64,000 nucleotides of DNA from Polaromonas sp. (GCF_016185115.1 NZ_JACPOF010000004.1:613979-677978); one strand, 5' to 3'; positions 46,098 to 55,905 are shown, counted from the stretch's first letter. The notes: generated by a model not told the origin, from the sequence alone. Numbers and translations are program-made.

Positions 46098-46099
46098 GA

Positions 46100-47047
46100 T
46101 CAGTTTTCCTGAACAGCCTCTTCTGTCGTCGCGGCCCTGATTCTGGGGCTTTTGAACGGCGTTCCGGACGCCCGCTCAAACAGGGTCGCCAGCTTTTCGG
46201 CCATGGGCGTGAGGGGCATGGCGCTGCGCCTGATCAGCACAATGTCCGGCCCCTGCAGTTCTTCCTCTACAGGAATCTGTTGAAGCGAATCCCTGAACAG
46301 CGCATTGCTGGTCCATTGCGGCGGCAAAAAAGCCAGGGCATCGGTAGAGGTCAGCAGCGCCACGATAGGCAGGGTGGTCAGCGTTTCGGTGACGGACCGG
46401 GGTGCAGGCAGGCCATGGACGGCGAACTGCTCCACAAACTCCACATCCACCGGCTGGCGTACGCCCGTCATGATCCACTCCGCGCCAGTCAGCTCGCGCA
46501 GGCTGCGCGCCTTGCCCAGCGGGTGCCCCTTGCGGGCCACCACCACACGCGGGTTGTGGAACAGCAGTTCAGCGGTGTAGAAGCGGTCAATATCGCCAAC
46601 GGGTCGTGGGCCGACATAAAAATCCAGGCTGCCATCCTTGAGTTGCGGCTCCATCGCCGGGAACAGGCCCTCGGTCAGGCTCAGCCGGGCATCGGGGTAT
46701 TCCTTGCGGAAACTGTCATACACCTGCGGCACCAAGGACAGGAACACGGCGCCGGACAGGCCGGCGCTGACCCTTCCTTCTCCCTTGCCCTTGAGCTGCT
46801 CGATTTCCTGCCTGCCCCGCTCGACGTCGTGCAATATCGACCGGGCACGCACCACAAAAGACTGGCCGTAGGCATTGAGCGACACACCCTTGCCATGCCG
46901 CTCCAGCAGCGGCACGCCGAGTTCTTTCTCAAGGTCGCGCAGGCCGCGGGTGATGGCCGGCTGGGCCAGGCCCTGTGCACGCGCTGCGCCACGGATGCTG
47001 TTGGCGTCGGCCACGGCGACAAGGTTACGCAAATGATGCAACTTCAT
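46100..47047 (-). CDS. LysR family transcriptional regulator
   Basis: 315 residues from ATG 47047: winged helix MKLHHLRNLVAVADANSIRGAARAQGLAQPAITRGLRDLEKELG (residues about 1-44) and a periplasmic-binding-like effector domain. It is divergent from the TctC gene at 47167 over 119 bases, so it most likely controls that gene and the monooxygenase behind it. The long frame reaching 47179 overlaps the divergent gene and is not used. Confidence 0.9.
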   Translation of the reverse strand: MKLHHLRNLVAVADANSIRGAARAQGLAQPAITRGLRDLEKELGVPLLERHGKGVSLNAYGQSFVVRARSILHDVERGRQEIEQLKGKGEGRVSAGLSGAVFLSLVPQVYDSFRKEYPDARLSLTEGLFPAMEPQLKDGSLDFYVGPRPVGDIDRFYTAELLFHNPRVVVARKGHPLGKARSLRELTGAEWIMTGVRQPVDVEFVEQFAVHGLPAPRSVTETLTTLPIVALLTSTDALAFLPPQWTSNALFRDSLQQIPVEEELQGPDIVLIRRSAMPLTPMAEKLATLFERASGTPFKSPRIRAATTEEAVQEN

Positions 47048-47166
47048 GTGATGCCTGTTGGGTATCGAAATAATGATTTTGCACTCTTTTGGTTTTTTCC
47101 GCTTCAAACTACAGTACGCCAGTCCGGCAGACCGCAGCCGGGCATCACAACAATCTGGAGACAAGC

Positions 47167-48144
47167 ATGAAACAGACATTTGCCGCCCTGACGGCCGCCG
47201 CAGGCATGAGCCTTGCCCTGATCGCCGGCCCTTCGCTGGCGCAGACCTTTCCCGCGCAACCCATACGCATCATTTCGCCCTTCCCCGCAGGCAGCGGCCC
47301 TGACGCCGTGGCCCGCATCGTTGGTGACAAGCTTGCCGCCAGCCTGAAGCAGCCCATCGTGATCGATCCACGTCCGGGCGCTAATGGTTTCCTGGCTGCC
47401 AATGCTGTCAAGGCCGCCGCGCCCACAGGCTACGACCTGTTTCTGGCCGATATCGGCCACCTCACCATCAACCCCTCGCTGTTCAAAAAGCTGCCGTATG
47501 ACCCCAAGGCCGACTTTGTGCCTGTGAGCGGTGTCTACAGGGCTTCCTTTTTTATTGCCGTGGGCGCCAACAGCCCAATCAAGAACGTGAAGGACCTGAT
47601 CGCCGCGGCCGCCGTGCCGGGCAGGGTGACCTACGGCTCCAACTCCATCGGCAGCCCCCTGCACCTGGGCGCAGCACAGATCGAGGCGGCCACCAACACA
47701 AAGATGGTGCATGTGCCGTACAAGGAAATCTCGCAGCTCTACGCCGCAGTGTCCACCGGTGAAGTCGACTGGGCGCTGGGCAGCATCGCCAGCGCCGGCC
47801 CGCTGCTGCGTGCTGGCAAGCTGCGCTTTATTGCCATTGCAGACACCGCCCGTAACGCCACCCTGCCCGATATCCCTACCTTTGACCAGGCCGGCGGCCC
47901 ACGCCCCCTGTCTGCCAACAGCTGGGTTTCTCTCGTCGCGCCCAAAGGCACACCGCCAGCCGTGGTCACAACACTCAACCGCGCCATCAACGACGCACTG
48001 AAGCAGCCTGACGTGGTCGAAAAACTGGCCGGTTTTGGCTTCACGCCGTTTTTGTCCACGCCCGCAGACCTTGCCAAAGTCATAGATACCGACACCGTGT
48101 CCAACGCCGCGCTCGTCAAGCGCACCGGCGCCAGTGTGGACTGA
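47167..48144 (+). CDS. Bug/TctC family periplasmic binding protein (1)
   Basis: 325 residues with a signal peptide (MKQTFAALTAAAGMSLALIAGPSLA) and the family blocks PIRIISPFPAGSGPDAVARIV, PGANGFLAANAV and VHVPYKEISQLYAAV. Such proteins bind organic acids or aromatics for tripartite tricarboxylate transport or sensing. No tctA or tctB is in the window. It ends in KRTGASVD, almost the same as the third copy at 52020, so the two are close paralogues. First gene of an operon with the monooxygenase 37 bases downstream. Confidence 0.92.
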   Translation: MKQTFAALTAAAGMSLALIAGPSLAQTFPAQPIRIISPFPAGSGPDAVARIVGDKLAASLKQPIVIDPRPGANGFLAANAVKAAAPTGYDLFLADIGHLTINPSLFKKLPYDPKADFVPVSGVYRASFFIAVGANSPIKNVKDLIAAAAVPGRVTYGSNSIGSPLHLGAAQIEAATNTKMVHVPYKEISQLYAAVSTGEVDWALGSIASAGPLLRAGKLRFIAIADTARNATLPDIPTFDQAGGPRPLSANSWVSLVAPKGTPPAVVTTLNRAINDALKQPDVVEKLAGFGFTPFLSTPADLAKVIDTDTVSNAALVKRTGASVD

Positions 48145-48181
48145 ACGCAGCGCGACCAGAGAACCAGGAAAGAAACGAATC

Positions 48182-49870
48182 ATGAAAACAACCGACGTTG
48201 CCATCATCGGCGGAGGCCCCGCAGGGCTGATGCTGGCCATTGAACTGGGCTGCCGCGGCATTGACTGCGTGGTGCTTGAAGAAGATGTGGCAGCGCCGGA
48301 TTTCCCCAAGGCCAACGCCACCTCGTCGCGCACCATGGAGCATTACCGGCGACGGGGCTTCTCGAAAAAAATCCGCGCGCTGGGTCTGGAACCCGATCAC
48401 CCGCAAGACGTTGTCTACTGCACCACGCTTTCGGGCCGGGAACTGACCCGGTTTGCGATTCCCTCGCGCAAGGAAGCACTGAACCGCACATCGTTTGGTG
48501 ATTACGGCGAAGAGTCCTGGCCGACACCCGAACTGCCGCACCGCAGCCAGCAGATGTTCATCGAACCCATACTGCGCGAGCAGGCGCTGCAACACAAGTC
48601 CGTCAAGCTCATGCTGGGCTGGCAGGCCGGCACGATAGACATGGATGCCACGGGAGTGACCATTGCGGCGCACCACACCGTCAACAACGAAGAGATGACC
48701 TTGCGCGCCCGCTATGTCGTGGGTTGCGACGGCCCTCGCAGCATGGTGCGCAAGAGCTGCGGCATACGCTACAGCGGCCAGAGCGAAGAGGTGCGCGAAT
48801 TTTTCGGCGGCCAGATGCTGTCTGTTTTCTTCACATCGAGCTCCCTCTATGATGTGCTCGGCAAGAAGCGAGCGTGGCAATACTGGGCAGTCAATGCGGT
48901 CCAGCGCGGCCTGTTGATTGCCATCGACGGCGTGGACAAATTCCTTTTTTGCCTGCAAATGCAGCCAGGCGAGACGCGCGAGTCGGTGGACTATGAAACC
49001 GCCATGTTCAAGGCCATAGGCGCAAAGTTCGACTATGAGCTCATCGCCGTCGAGCCGTGGAATGCCGGCTTCACGCTGGTGGCTGATGCTTTCTCCAAAG
49101 ACCGCGCCTTCATCGCCGGCGATGCGGCCCATCTGTTCACGCCCACAGGCGGCATGGGTTACAACACCAGCGTCGATGACGCTGTCAATCTGGGCTGGAA
49201 GCTGGCCGCCGTGGTACAGGGCTGGGGCGGCGAAGGCCTGCTCGACTCGTATCAGGCCGAACGCAAGCCGATTGGCCATCGCAACACCGCATTTGCCCGC
49301 TCCATGGCCGACAGCATAGGCGGCATCAAGGTGCCGCCCAATGTCGATGACAACACGCCGGAAGCGGAACAGCTGCGTGAAAAAATGGGCGCAGCGCTAT
49401 ACCAGCATGTCCGCAACGAGTTCAACATTCCCGGCCTGCAACTGGGCCTGCGTTACGAAGGCAGCCCCATCGTGGCGGCAGAGGCCGAGGCGCAGACGCC
49501 TGACCAGCCCAACACTTACATACCCACTGCGCGGCCCGGCTCGCGTGCACCGCATATCTGGCTGGGCGATCAGTCCATCTTCGACCTGTTTGGCCGCGAC
49601 TACACCTTGCTGTGCTTCACCAGCCAGGACAAGGCCTCAGCAGCGCTTGACGCTGCAAACTGGGAAAAAGAAGCCGCCGCGCTCGGCATGCCAATGGAAA
49701 CCCTCTACTGCGATAACGCCGATGCACGCAAACTCTACGGTGCCGACTGCGTGCTGGTCAGACCCGACCACCATGTGGCCTGGCGCGGTGCCAGGAGTGC
49801 AGATGCCCATGCCGTGCTTGCCATGGCTTGCGCGAGACCCGCCAAAGAGCAGCAACGCAAGGCAGCGTGA
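48182..49870 (+). CDS. Class A FAD-dependent aromatic monooxygenase
   Basis: 562-residue flavoprotein of the PheA/UbiH/MhpA group that hydroxylates aromatic rings with NAD(P)H. FAD-binding motifs are VAIIGGGPAGLMLAIELG (GxGxxG), the middle DG motif VVGCDGPRSMVRK and the GD motif FIAGDAAHLFTPTGGMGYNTSVDDA. A thioredoxin-like C-terminal domain follows (from about 440). It lies between two TctC genes, suggesting that they import its substrate. Confidence 0.92.
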   Translation: MKTTDVAIIGGGPAGLMLAIELGCRGIDCVVLEEDVAAPDFPKANATSSRTMEHYRRRGFSKKIRALGLEPDHPQDVVYCTTLSGRELTRFAIPSRKEALNRTSFGDYGEESWPTPELPHRSQQMFIEPILREQALQHKSVKLMLGWQAGTIDMDATGVTIAAHHTVNNEEMTLRARYVVGCDGPRSMVRKSCGIRYSGQSEEVREFFGGQMLSVFFTSSSLYDVLGKKRAWQYWAVNAVQRGLLIAIDGVDKFLFCLQMQPGETRESVDYETAMFKAIGAKFDYELIAVEPWNAGFTLVADAFSKDRAFIAGDAAHLFTPTGGMGYNTSVDDAVNLGWKLAAVVQGWGGEGLLDSYQAERKPIGHRNTAFARSMADSIGGIKVPPNVDDNTPEAEQLREKMGAALYQHVRNEFNIPGLQLGLRYEGSPIVAAEAEAQTPDQPNTYIPTARPGSRAPHIWLGDQSIFDLFGRDYTLLCFTSQDKASAALDAANWEKEAAALGMPMETLYCDNADARKLYGADCVLVRPDHHVAWRGARSADAHAVLAMACARPAKEQQRKAA

Positions 49871-49904
49871 ATCAACAGGACAAGTCATTGACGGAGACAA
49901 GGCC

Positions 49905-50903
49905 ATGAGCAAAATTACAAGACGCCAGGCACTGGCAGCCAGCCTGGCCTTCAGCGCCCCCGCATTGACCCCAACAGTTTTTGCCCAGACGTCTGCCAGC
50001 AACTTCCCTTCGCGCCCGGTGATGCTGGTCGTGCCGTTTACCCCTGGCAGCGGCAGCGACACCATCTCACGCATCATCGGCCCGCGCCTGGCCGACCGCT
50101 GGAAGCAGGCCGTTGTCGTCGAGAACCGCGCCGGTGCCAGCGGCAACCTGGGTGCAGACCGTGTCGCCAAGGCTGCGCCCGACGGCCTGACGCTGCTCAT
50201 GGCCATCAATACCTTCACCATGACGCCGGCGCTGTACAAGTCGCTGCCCTACAACCCCATCGCAGATTTCACGCCCATCACCAGACTGGCATCGGCAAAC
50301 TTTGCACTCGTCGTCAACAGCGATGTACCTGCGAAAGACGTCAAGTCACTGGTCGCCTGGGTCAAGAGCCAGCCTGCCGGCAAACTGAATTACGGCTCAC
50401 CCGGCAACGGCACGCCGCACCACCTGGGCATGGAACTCATGAAGTCCAGCGTCGGCATCGATGTGGTGCATGTGCCGTACAAGGGTATTTCAGGAGCGCT
50501 GACCGACCTTCTGGGCGGCCAGGTGCAGATGATGTTTGCCTCTTTCCATTCAGTGTTGCCGCAGGTGCGGGCCGGCAAGCTGCGCATGCTGGGCCTGACC
50601 GGCGCCACCCGGTCCACGTTGCTCCCCGATGTCCCCACGTTCCGCGAACAGGGCCTGACGGTGCTGGAGGCCGTTGATGCCTGGTACGCGGTCATGGCAC
50701 CCGCCGGTGTTGCCCCCGCCCTTGCAGAGCGCCTGCACAGGGATTTTGTCGAGGTCATGCAGGAGGGTGACGTGCGCAGCAAACTTGCCGAGCAGGGGCT
50801 CATCGTACAAACAGGTACCCCAGCCGAATTGCGTGACCTGATTGCCAGCGACATTGCCCGCTGGAAAAAGGTGGTGGCCGACGCCCGCATACAGGCCGAA
50901 TAG
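49905..50903 (+). CDS. Bug/TctC family periplasmic binding protein (2)
   Basis: 332 residues with a Tat-like signal (MSKITRRQALAASLAFSAPALT) and the blocks PVMLVVPFTPGSGSDTISRII, NRAGASGNLGADRVAKA and VHVPYKGISGALTDLLGGQVQMMFAS. It is more diverged from the other two TctC proteins and may bind a different acid. It starts 34 bases after the monooxygenase. Confidence 0.92.
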   Translation: MSKITRRQALAASLAFSAPALTPTVFAQTSASNFPSRPVMLVVPFTPGSGSDTISRIIGPRLADRWKQAVVVENRAGASGNLGADRVAKAAPDGLTLLMAINTFTMTPALYKSLPYNPIADFTPITRLASANFALVVNSDVPAKDVKSLVAWVKSQPAGKLNYGSPGNGTPHHLGMELMKSSVGIDVVHVPYKGISGALTDLLGGQVQMMFASFHSVLPQVRAGKLRMLGLTGATRSTLLPDVPTFREQGLTVLEAVDAWYAVMAPAGVAPALAERLHRDFVEVMQEGDVRSKLAEQGLIVQTGTPAELRDLIASDIARWKKVVADARIQAE

Positions 50904-50990
50904 GAAAGCAGCAGTGTCTGCTGTGGCAAAGCGTTTTCGATGATGCAGTTGCTGGACTAGCTGCGGGCTCTTTTGCCTCACAATCCGGCC

Positions 50991-51899
50991 ATGAACAAAG
51001 CCACCGGACTTGACCGCCTCGACTTTCTTCTGATCTTCGAGGCCATTCTTGAACAGAAAACCATCACCAGGGCGGCTGACAGGCTGGGCATCAGCCAGTC
51101 AGCGCTCAGCCATGCACTGACACGCCTGCGCGGCAAATTCAATGACCCGCTGTTTGTGCGGACTGGCACCACCATGCAGCCCACGCCGCTGGTCATCGGC
51201 CTGTCCGAGCCACTTCAGCGATCCATGGCCATCGTGCGCAACGAAATCATGTCGGCCGCACAATTTGACCCGGCAACGACAACGCGCACTTTCAAATTGT
51301 GTGTCAATGAGGTGGGTGCGTTTCTGCTGGCGCCTAAAGTCATCAGGATGCTGCAGAAAAGCGCGCCGCATGCTTCACTGACACCGCTTGAAATTCCGCG
51401 CGCAGATATCTCCGGGGCGCTGGAGTCCGGGCGCGTCGATCTGGCGATTGGCCATTACCCGGAACTGAAAACCGGCATCTACCAGCAGCTGCTGTTCAGG
51501 CGCAGCTACGTTGCCATCGTGCGCAGGAACCACCCGTACATAGGGGCCAGCATGACGGACAGGCAGTTCTTCCAGACACCGCTGATCCGGTGCACAGCGA
51601 CGGTGGCCATCAGCCAGTGGCTGGACCATCGGTTTACCGTCGCCGGGCAGCCCCAGATCATCGCGCTCGAAACGCCCTACGTCATGGCACTGGCCACGCT
51701 CGCGGTGGCCACGGACTGGATGGCATTTGTGCCTGAGGAGCTCGTCACCGCGCTGAAAAACATCGCCGCCGTAAAAGTGGTCAATGTGCCGCACAAGCCG
51801 CCCGTTCTGGACCTGAAGCAGCACTGGCACAGGCGCTTCAAGGACGACGGCGCCAACAAGTTCCTGAGGCAGATCGTGCATCAGGCGCTGTATGAATAG
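50991..51899 (+). CDS. LysR family transcriptional regulator (NodD/PcaQ-like size)
   Basis: 302 residues from ATG 50991, DNA-binding part LDFLLIFEAILEQKTITRAADRLGISQSALSHALTRLRGKF near the N-terminus (residues about 10-50) and an effector domain. It is co-directional with, and 120 bases upstream of, the third TctC gene, with an imperfect palindrome in the gap. It probably regulates that gene and the SDR-hydrolase set. Confidence 0.9.
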   Translation: MNKATGLDRLDFLLIFEAILEQKTITRAADRLGISQSALSHALTRLRGKFNDPLFVRTGTTMQPTPLVIGLSEPLQRSMAIVRNEIMSAAQFDPATTTRTFKLCVNEVGAFLLAPKVIRMLQKSAPHASLTPLEIPRADISGALESGRVDLAIGHYPELKTGIYQQLLFRRSYVAIVRRNHPYIGASMTDRQFFQTPLIRCTATVAISQWLDHRFTVAGQPQIIALETPYVMALATLAVATDWMAFVPEELVTALKNIAAVKVVNVPHKPPVLDLKQHWHRRFKDDGANKFLRQIVHQALYE

Positions 51900-51929
51900 G
51901 TTTACCACGGTATGCACAAATGTCATTTG

Positions 51930-51955
51930 GCGTATGAATCAAACCTGATTGACGC
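51930..51955. promoter_or_regulatory. Possible LysR-type operator upstream of the third TctC gene
   Basis: AATCA (51937-51941) and TGATT (51946-51950) are inverted arms, flanked by GCGT and ACGC. The site lies 65 bases before the start at 52020. Symmetry is imperfect in the outer arms. Confidence 0.35.
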
Positions 51956-52019
51956 ATAGTTGGGCACTCCATACGATGCAGGCCAGCACCATCGCCTGCA
52001 TCAAAAAAATGGAGACAAC

Positions 52020-53033
52020 ATGTTCAAGCCCCGTAGCCGCGCGCTGATTGCCGCAGCTTTTTTCGCATCCTTCTGCCTGGCATCCGCCCATGCACAGGCA
52101 CCGCTGACGGCAGCAGCGCCACCGCCAGCGACCTTCCCGACGCAGACCGTACGCATCATTGCGCCCTTCTCGCCCGGCAGCGGGCCTGACACTGCGATGC
52201 GCATCGTGGCGGACGAGCTTGCAAAACAGTGGAAGCAGGCGGTCATCATCGACAACCGCACCGGGGCCAGCGGCATCATTGCGGCGACAGCCGCCAAAGC
52301 AGCCGCCCCCACGGGTCATGAGCTGCTGCTGGCCGATGTCGGCCACATGTCGGTCAACCCCTCCATGTTTAAAAATCTTTCCTATGATCCCAAGGCGGAC
52401 TTCTTACCGGTCAGCACGATTTTCACGACCGCGTTTTTTGTGGCGGTCAGTTCCCAAAGCAAAATCCAGAGCATGAAGGAGTTGATAGCGCAGGCCGCCG
52501 CCAACCCCGACAAGGTCTCTTACGGTTCGTTTGCAGTCGGCTCAATCGGCCACCTGGGCGGCGCGCAACTGGAAGCGGCCACCGGCACAAAAATGGTCCA
52601 TGTCGCATTCAAGGAGGCCTCACAGCTGTACACCTCCATTGCGGCGGCCGACGTGACGTGGGGACTGGCCAGCATCGGCTCGGCGGGAGCGCTCTACAAG
52701 GCTGACAAACTCAGGTTTATAGCCGTGGCCGACAGCGTTCGATCACCCATTCTTCCCGCGGTGCCCACTATCCGTGAATCCGGCGGACCGGATGGCATCA
52801 ACGGCAAAACCTGGGTCGCCCTGTTCGCACCCAAAGGCACGCCCACAGCCGTCACCGAGCGTATACAGCGCAGTGTTGCAGCCATCCTCAGGCAGCCTGA
52901 GGTGATGGAGAAGTTCCGCGCGGCGGGGCTGCTCGCCAGCAGCAGCACGCAGGCCGAGCTGGCCACCCTGGTTGAACGGGATGCCGGTTACTACGGCGCA
53001 CTCGTCAAACGCACCGGCGCCAGCGCCAACTAA
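52020..53033 (+). CDS. Bug/TctC family periplasmic binding protein (3)
   Basis: 337 residues with a signal peptide (MFKPRSRALIAAAFFASFCLASAHA) and the blocks TVRIIAPFSPGSGPDTAMRIV, NRTGASGIIAATAAKAAAPTGHE and MVHVAFKEASQLYTSI. It is a close paralogue of the first copy: both share AAPTG, LLADVGHMSVNPSMFK-like and KADF segments and end in LVKRTGAS. It precedes the SDR gene by 62 bases. Confidence 0.92.
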   Translation: MFKPRSRALIAAAFFASFCLASAHAQAPLTAAAPPPATFPTQTVRIIAPFSPGSGPDTAMRIVADELAKQWKQAVIIDNRTGASGIIAATAAKAAAPTGHELLLADVGHMSVNPSMFKNLSYDPKADFLPVSTIFTTAFFVAVSSQSKIQSMKELIAQAAANPDKVSYGSFAVGSIGHLGGAQLEAATGTKMVHVAFKEASQLYTSIAAADVTWGLASIGSAGALYKADKLRFIAVADSVRSPILPAVPTIRESGGPDGINGKTWVALFAPKGTPTAVTERIQRSVAAILRQPEVMEKFRAAGLLASSSTQAELATLVERDAGYYGALVKRTGASAN

Positions 53034-53095
53034 AAAAACATGCCCGGCATGGTCCCGCATGTCGCGGGCCGGGCCGGGCTGCCTGCAATACATCC

Positions 53096-53833
53096 ATGAA
53101 CACTTCAAGACCCGCCATTCTCATCACCGGCGCAGGACGCGGCATAGGCGCCGCGACCGCGCTGCTCGCGGCTTCACGTGGCCATCCCGTGTCACTGTTG
53201 TACCGGGACCGCAGCGGTGATGCGCAAAACGTCGTCAACACCATTGAAGCAGCTGGTGGCCGCGCACTGGCGTTGCAGGCTGATGTCGGCATTGAAGCGG
53301 ATATCTGCAACGCTTTCGACAAGAGCATGGCTCACTGGGGCAGCCTGGGCGGGCTGGTCAACAACGCCGGCATGAACGGCGGGCTGTCGGCCGTGTCAGG
53401 CGTGAGTGCCGAGCAGCTGGCGCGGCTTTTTGCGGTCAACGTTTCGGGGGCTTTCCTGTGTGTGCGTGAAGCCTGCAAATACATGACGGCGGGCGGCGCC
53501 ATCGTGAACGTCTCGTCGCGCGCAGCCTGCCTTGGTGCGCCGCATACCTGGGTGCACTACGCGGCGACCAAAGGCGCACTGGACACCATGACCATAGGGC
53601 TGGCGAAAGAGCTCGCACCCCGGGGCATACGCGTCAATGGCGTGCGCCCCGGCTTTATCGATACCGAGATACATGCCCAGCGGCCAGAACACACGCTTGA
53701 CGCGCTGGTCAAAACCGTGCCTCTGGGCCGCATGGGCACACCGGCCGAAGTGGCACAGGCCATTGCATGGCTGCTCTCGAACGAAGCGTCGTATGTGACG
53801 GGCGCCACACTGGATGTCGCCGGCGGCGCATGA
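53096..53833 (+). CDS. Short-chain dehydrogenase/reductase
   Basis: 245-residue classical SDR: NAD(P) loop ITGAGRGIGAATALL, NNAGMNGGLS, the catalytic Ser in IVNVSSRAA, and Tyr-x3-Lys in HYAATKGALDTM. It resembles FabG-like or diol dehydrogenases and is likely to oxidise or reduce a pathway intermediate. It is the first of three close genes with the NTF2-like and DLH genes. Confidence 0.92.
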   Translation: MNTSRPAILITGAGRGIGAATALLAASRGHPVSLLYRDRSGDAQNVVNTIEAAGGRALALQADVGIEADICNAFDKSMAHWGSLGGLVNNAGMNGGLSAVSGVSAEQLARLFAVNVSGAFLCVREACKYMTAGGAIVNVSSRAACLGAPHTWVHYAATKGALDTMTIGLAKELAPRGIRVNGVRPGFIDTEIHAQRPEHTLDALVKTVPLGRMGTPAEVAQAIAWLLSNEASYVTGATLDVAGGA

Positions 53834-53881
53834 CCACACTTTCCGATTTTTCAATTTCAACAACTCTCCCAAAGGAAAAAA

Positions 53882-54382
53882 ATGGCTACGACCAAAGACT
53901 TCAATTTCACGGCAAAACTCGACATCTTCGACTCCGACAAGGCCCGTGCCAACTACCAGATGTTCTGCGACCACGCGGTTGCCGAATGGGGTGGTGACCT
54001 GGACGCCACCATGAAGACGGTGTCAAAAGACAACCCCTTCCAGATCTTCCAGACCACCGGCGCCGAGGTCTGGGGCTATGAAAATGTGCGCGAGTTTTAC
54101 CGCGACCGGCTGGTCACCTTCACCGGCCAGGGCTTTCACGCCAAACAATGGGTTTTTACCGACGATGTAGCCGTAGGCCGCGGCTGGTTCAAAGGCAGTC
54201 CCAAAGGGATGTTCTTCGGCACCATGACTTACGGCAAGCCGCTGTTTTTTGCCATGACCTTATGGCTTTACTTTGACGAACACAGCCTGATTCGTGGCGA
54301 GACAGCCTATTCGGACGGTGCAGAGCTGCACAGGCAGATCCGCGAAGGTCAGGACGGCGATGTGAGCCGGGAGCTGTATTGA
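53882..54382 (+). CDS. NTF2/SnoaL-like protein
   Basis: 166 residues, an alpha-plus-beta cone fold as in SnoaL or steroid-isomerase-like proteins: DHAVAEWGGDLDATMKTVS, EVWGYENVREFYRDRL and MTLWLYFDEHSLIRGETAYSD. Function unknown; such proteins are often found in aromatic catabolic clusters as isomerases or accessory proteins. An AAAGGAAA site precedes the ATG. Its stop overlaps the DLH start by one base (TGATG). Confidence 0.75.
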   Translation: MATTKDFNFTAKLDIFDSDKARANYQMFCDHAVAEWGGDLDATMKTVSKDNPFQIFQTTGAEVWGYENVREFYRDRLVTFTGQGFHAKQWVFTDDVAVGRGWFKGSPKGMFFGTMTYGKPLFFAMTLWLYFDEHSLIRGETAYSDGAELHRQIREGQDGDVSRELY

Positions 54383-55083
54383 TGCCTGCCACACCGTACA
54401 CCCGCAACACTCCGGCATATCCTGCAGAAGGCTGGATCACGCTGGCAACTGATGATGGACACACGCTGGATGCCTTCCAGGTCGTGCCCACCGCCCCCAA
54501 AGGCAGCGTCGTCGTACTGCAGGAGATTTTTGGGGTCAACCCACATATACAGCACGTCGCAAGGCAACTGGCCGCGCTGGGTTACGCCGCGATCGCGCCA
54601 GCCATGTTTGACCGCCTGCAAAAAAAAGTGTCGCTGCCTTATGACAAAACCGGCATTGAGCAGGGCAAGACATTGATGGGTGGCATGTCCCTTGATGTCG
54701 CAATGCACGATGTTGCTGCTGCCGTGAAGCATTCGGCACCGTTTGGCGCCGTCGCTGTGCTGGGTTTTTGCTGGGGCGGCTCGCTGGCCTGGCTGGCTGC
54801 GGGTCGTTTGCCGGTTGCAGGCGCCATTGCCTACTATGGCGGTCAGATAGGCGCACTGCTTGACCATGCGCCCAACAGACCCATGCTGACGCACTTCGGC
54901 GAGCTGGACGCCTCCATTCCCAAAGAGGTCGCTGGCGCCGTAACGGAGCGATTCGGCACAGTGGTCAACCACCTCTACCCCGCCGGCCACGGTTTCAATT
55001 GCGATGAGCGTGCGAGCTTCGATAAAGCCAGCTCAGCCCTGGCATGGCGCAGGACCAATGGATTCCTCGACGCCATCATCTGA
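54382..55083 (+). CDS. Dienelactone hydrolase family protein
   Basis: 233-residue alpha/beta hydrolase. The nucleophile elbow reads LGFCWGGS (Cys as in dienelactone hydrolase), an activating Glu occurs in VVLQEIFGVNPHIQ and the catalytic His in AGHGFNCDERA. It may hydrolyse a lactone made during ring cleavage. It is the last gene of the plus-strand set and is followed by 99 bases before the convergent aldolase. Confidence 0.9.
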   Translation: MPATPYTRNTPAYPAEGWITLATDDGHTLDAFQVVPTAPKGSVVVLQEIFGVNPHIQHVARQLAALGYAAIAPAMFDRLQKKVSLPYDKTGIEQGKTLMGGMSLDVAMHDVAAAVKHSAPFGAVAVLGFCWGGSLAWLAAGRLPVAGAIAYYGGQIGALLDHAPNRPMLTHFGELDASIPKEVAGAVTERFGTVVNHLYPAGHGFNCDERASFDKASSALAWRRTNGFLDAII

Positions 55084-55182
55084 CCTGCCAGCTAACGGCA
55101 AGACTGAAGGATACCAAGGCCCTTCACGGGGTGTACACCCGGAAGTACGCCACAGGAAAAAGCCGGGAGATTTCCCGGGGCT

Positions 55183-55905
55183 TCAGCCTTTGGCCAGGCC
55201 CAACTCCCGCTCCCACAAGGCCCAGGCGCGGCCTATCTGTGAATCGTTGGCAGCAGCGGCCAGTGCACCTTCGGCTTCAGTCAGGTACTGCACTTCCCCG
55301 AGCTTCATGCCTTCTGCCTGCAGTTTGGCATTCAGCTCGGCGTAAACCGCCCGGTACACCGCCTGCTCGATGGAGCCGCCAGCCACCGTGCTGCCATGGC
55401 CACGCATTAATACGCAAGCGCAATTACCCATGGCGGCCGCCAGGGCCTTGCCAAGTTCAGGGCTGCGTATAAGCAGGTCGCTTTCACCGGCGGTGTCGCG
55501 AATCTCGAAATGCGCAGAGCCGCTGCCCAGAAAACCCGACATGTGAAACACCGGCCGAAGGCGCTGGCCTGTGATGCCAAAGGGAATCACACTGGGTGAG
55601 TGGCTATGCACCACTGCGACGACTTCAGGCCTTGCGCGGTAGATTTCGCTGTGGATGAAGCGCTCAAGATAGGGGTTGCCGTCTACCGGCGTGAGCGGCT
55701 CGCCGTCAAGGTTGTAGCAACCAATGTCGCTGGCGTCGACCAGCGCAGGCGCGCGGCTGCGCGACAGCAAAAACACATCGGGCGTGCTGTTGTGGCGCAC
55801 GCTGATGTGGCCAAAACCATCGACCACGCCGCGCGCATACAGGATGCGGTTGGCAAGTGCGAGCTTGCGTACCAGTTCGGCATCCGGAGCGATGACGGTG
55901 CTCAT
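55183..55905 (-). CDS. Class II aldolase/adducin family protein
   Basis: 240 residues from ATG 55905: FGHISVRHNSTPDVF, metal ligands in VAVVHSHSPSVIPFGI and the third His in LMRGHGSTVAGGSIEQAV. Such enzymes cleave or decarboxylate hydroxy-keto acids; HpcH/4-hydroxy-2-oxo-acid aldolase or decarboxylase activity at the end of a meta pathway would fit. Its ATG overlaps the stop of the NTF2-like gene by 4 bases. Confidence 0.85.
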   Translation of the reverse strand: MSTVIAPDAELVRKLALANRILYARGVVDGFGHISVRHNSTPDVFLLSRSRAPALVDASDIGCYNLDGEPLTPVDGNPYLERFIHSEIYRARPEVVAVVHSHSPSVIPFGITGQRLRPVFHMSGFLGSGSAHFEIRDTAGESDLLIRSPELGKALAAAMGNCACVLMRGHGSTVAGGSIEQAVYRAVYAELNAKLQAEGMKLGEVQYLTEAEGALAAAANDSQIGRAWALWERELGLAKG

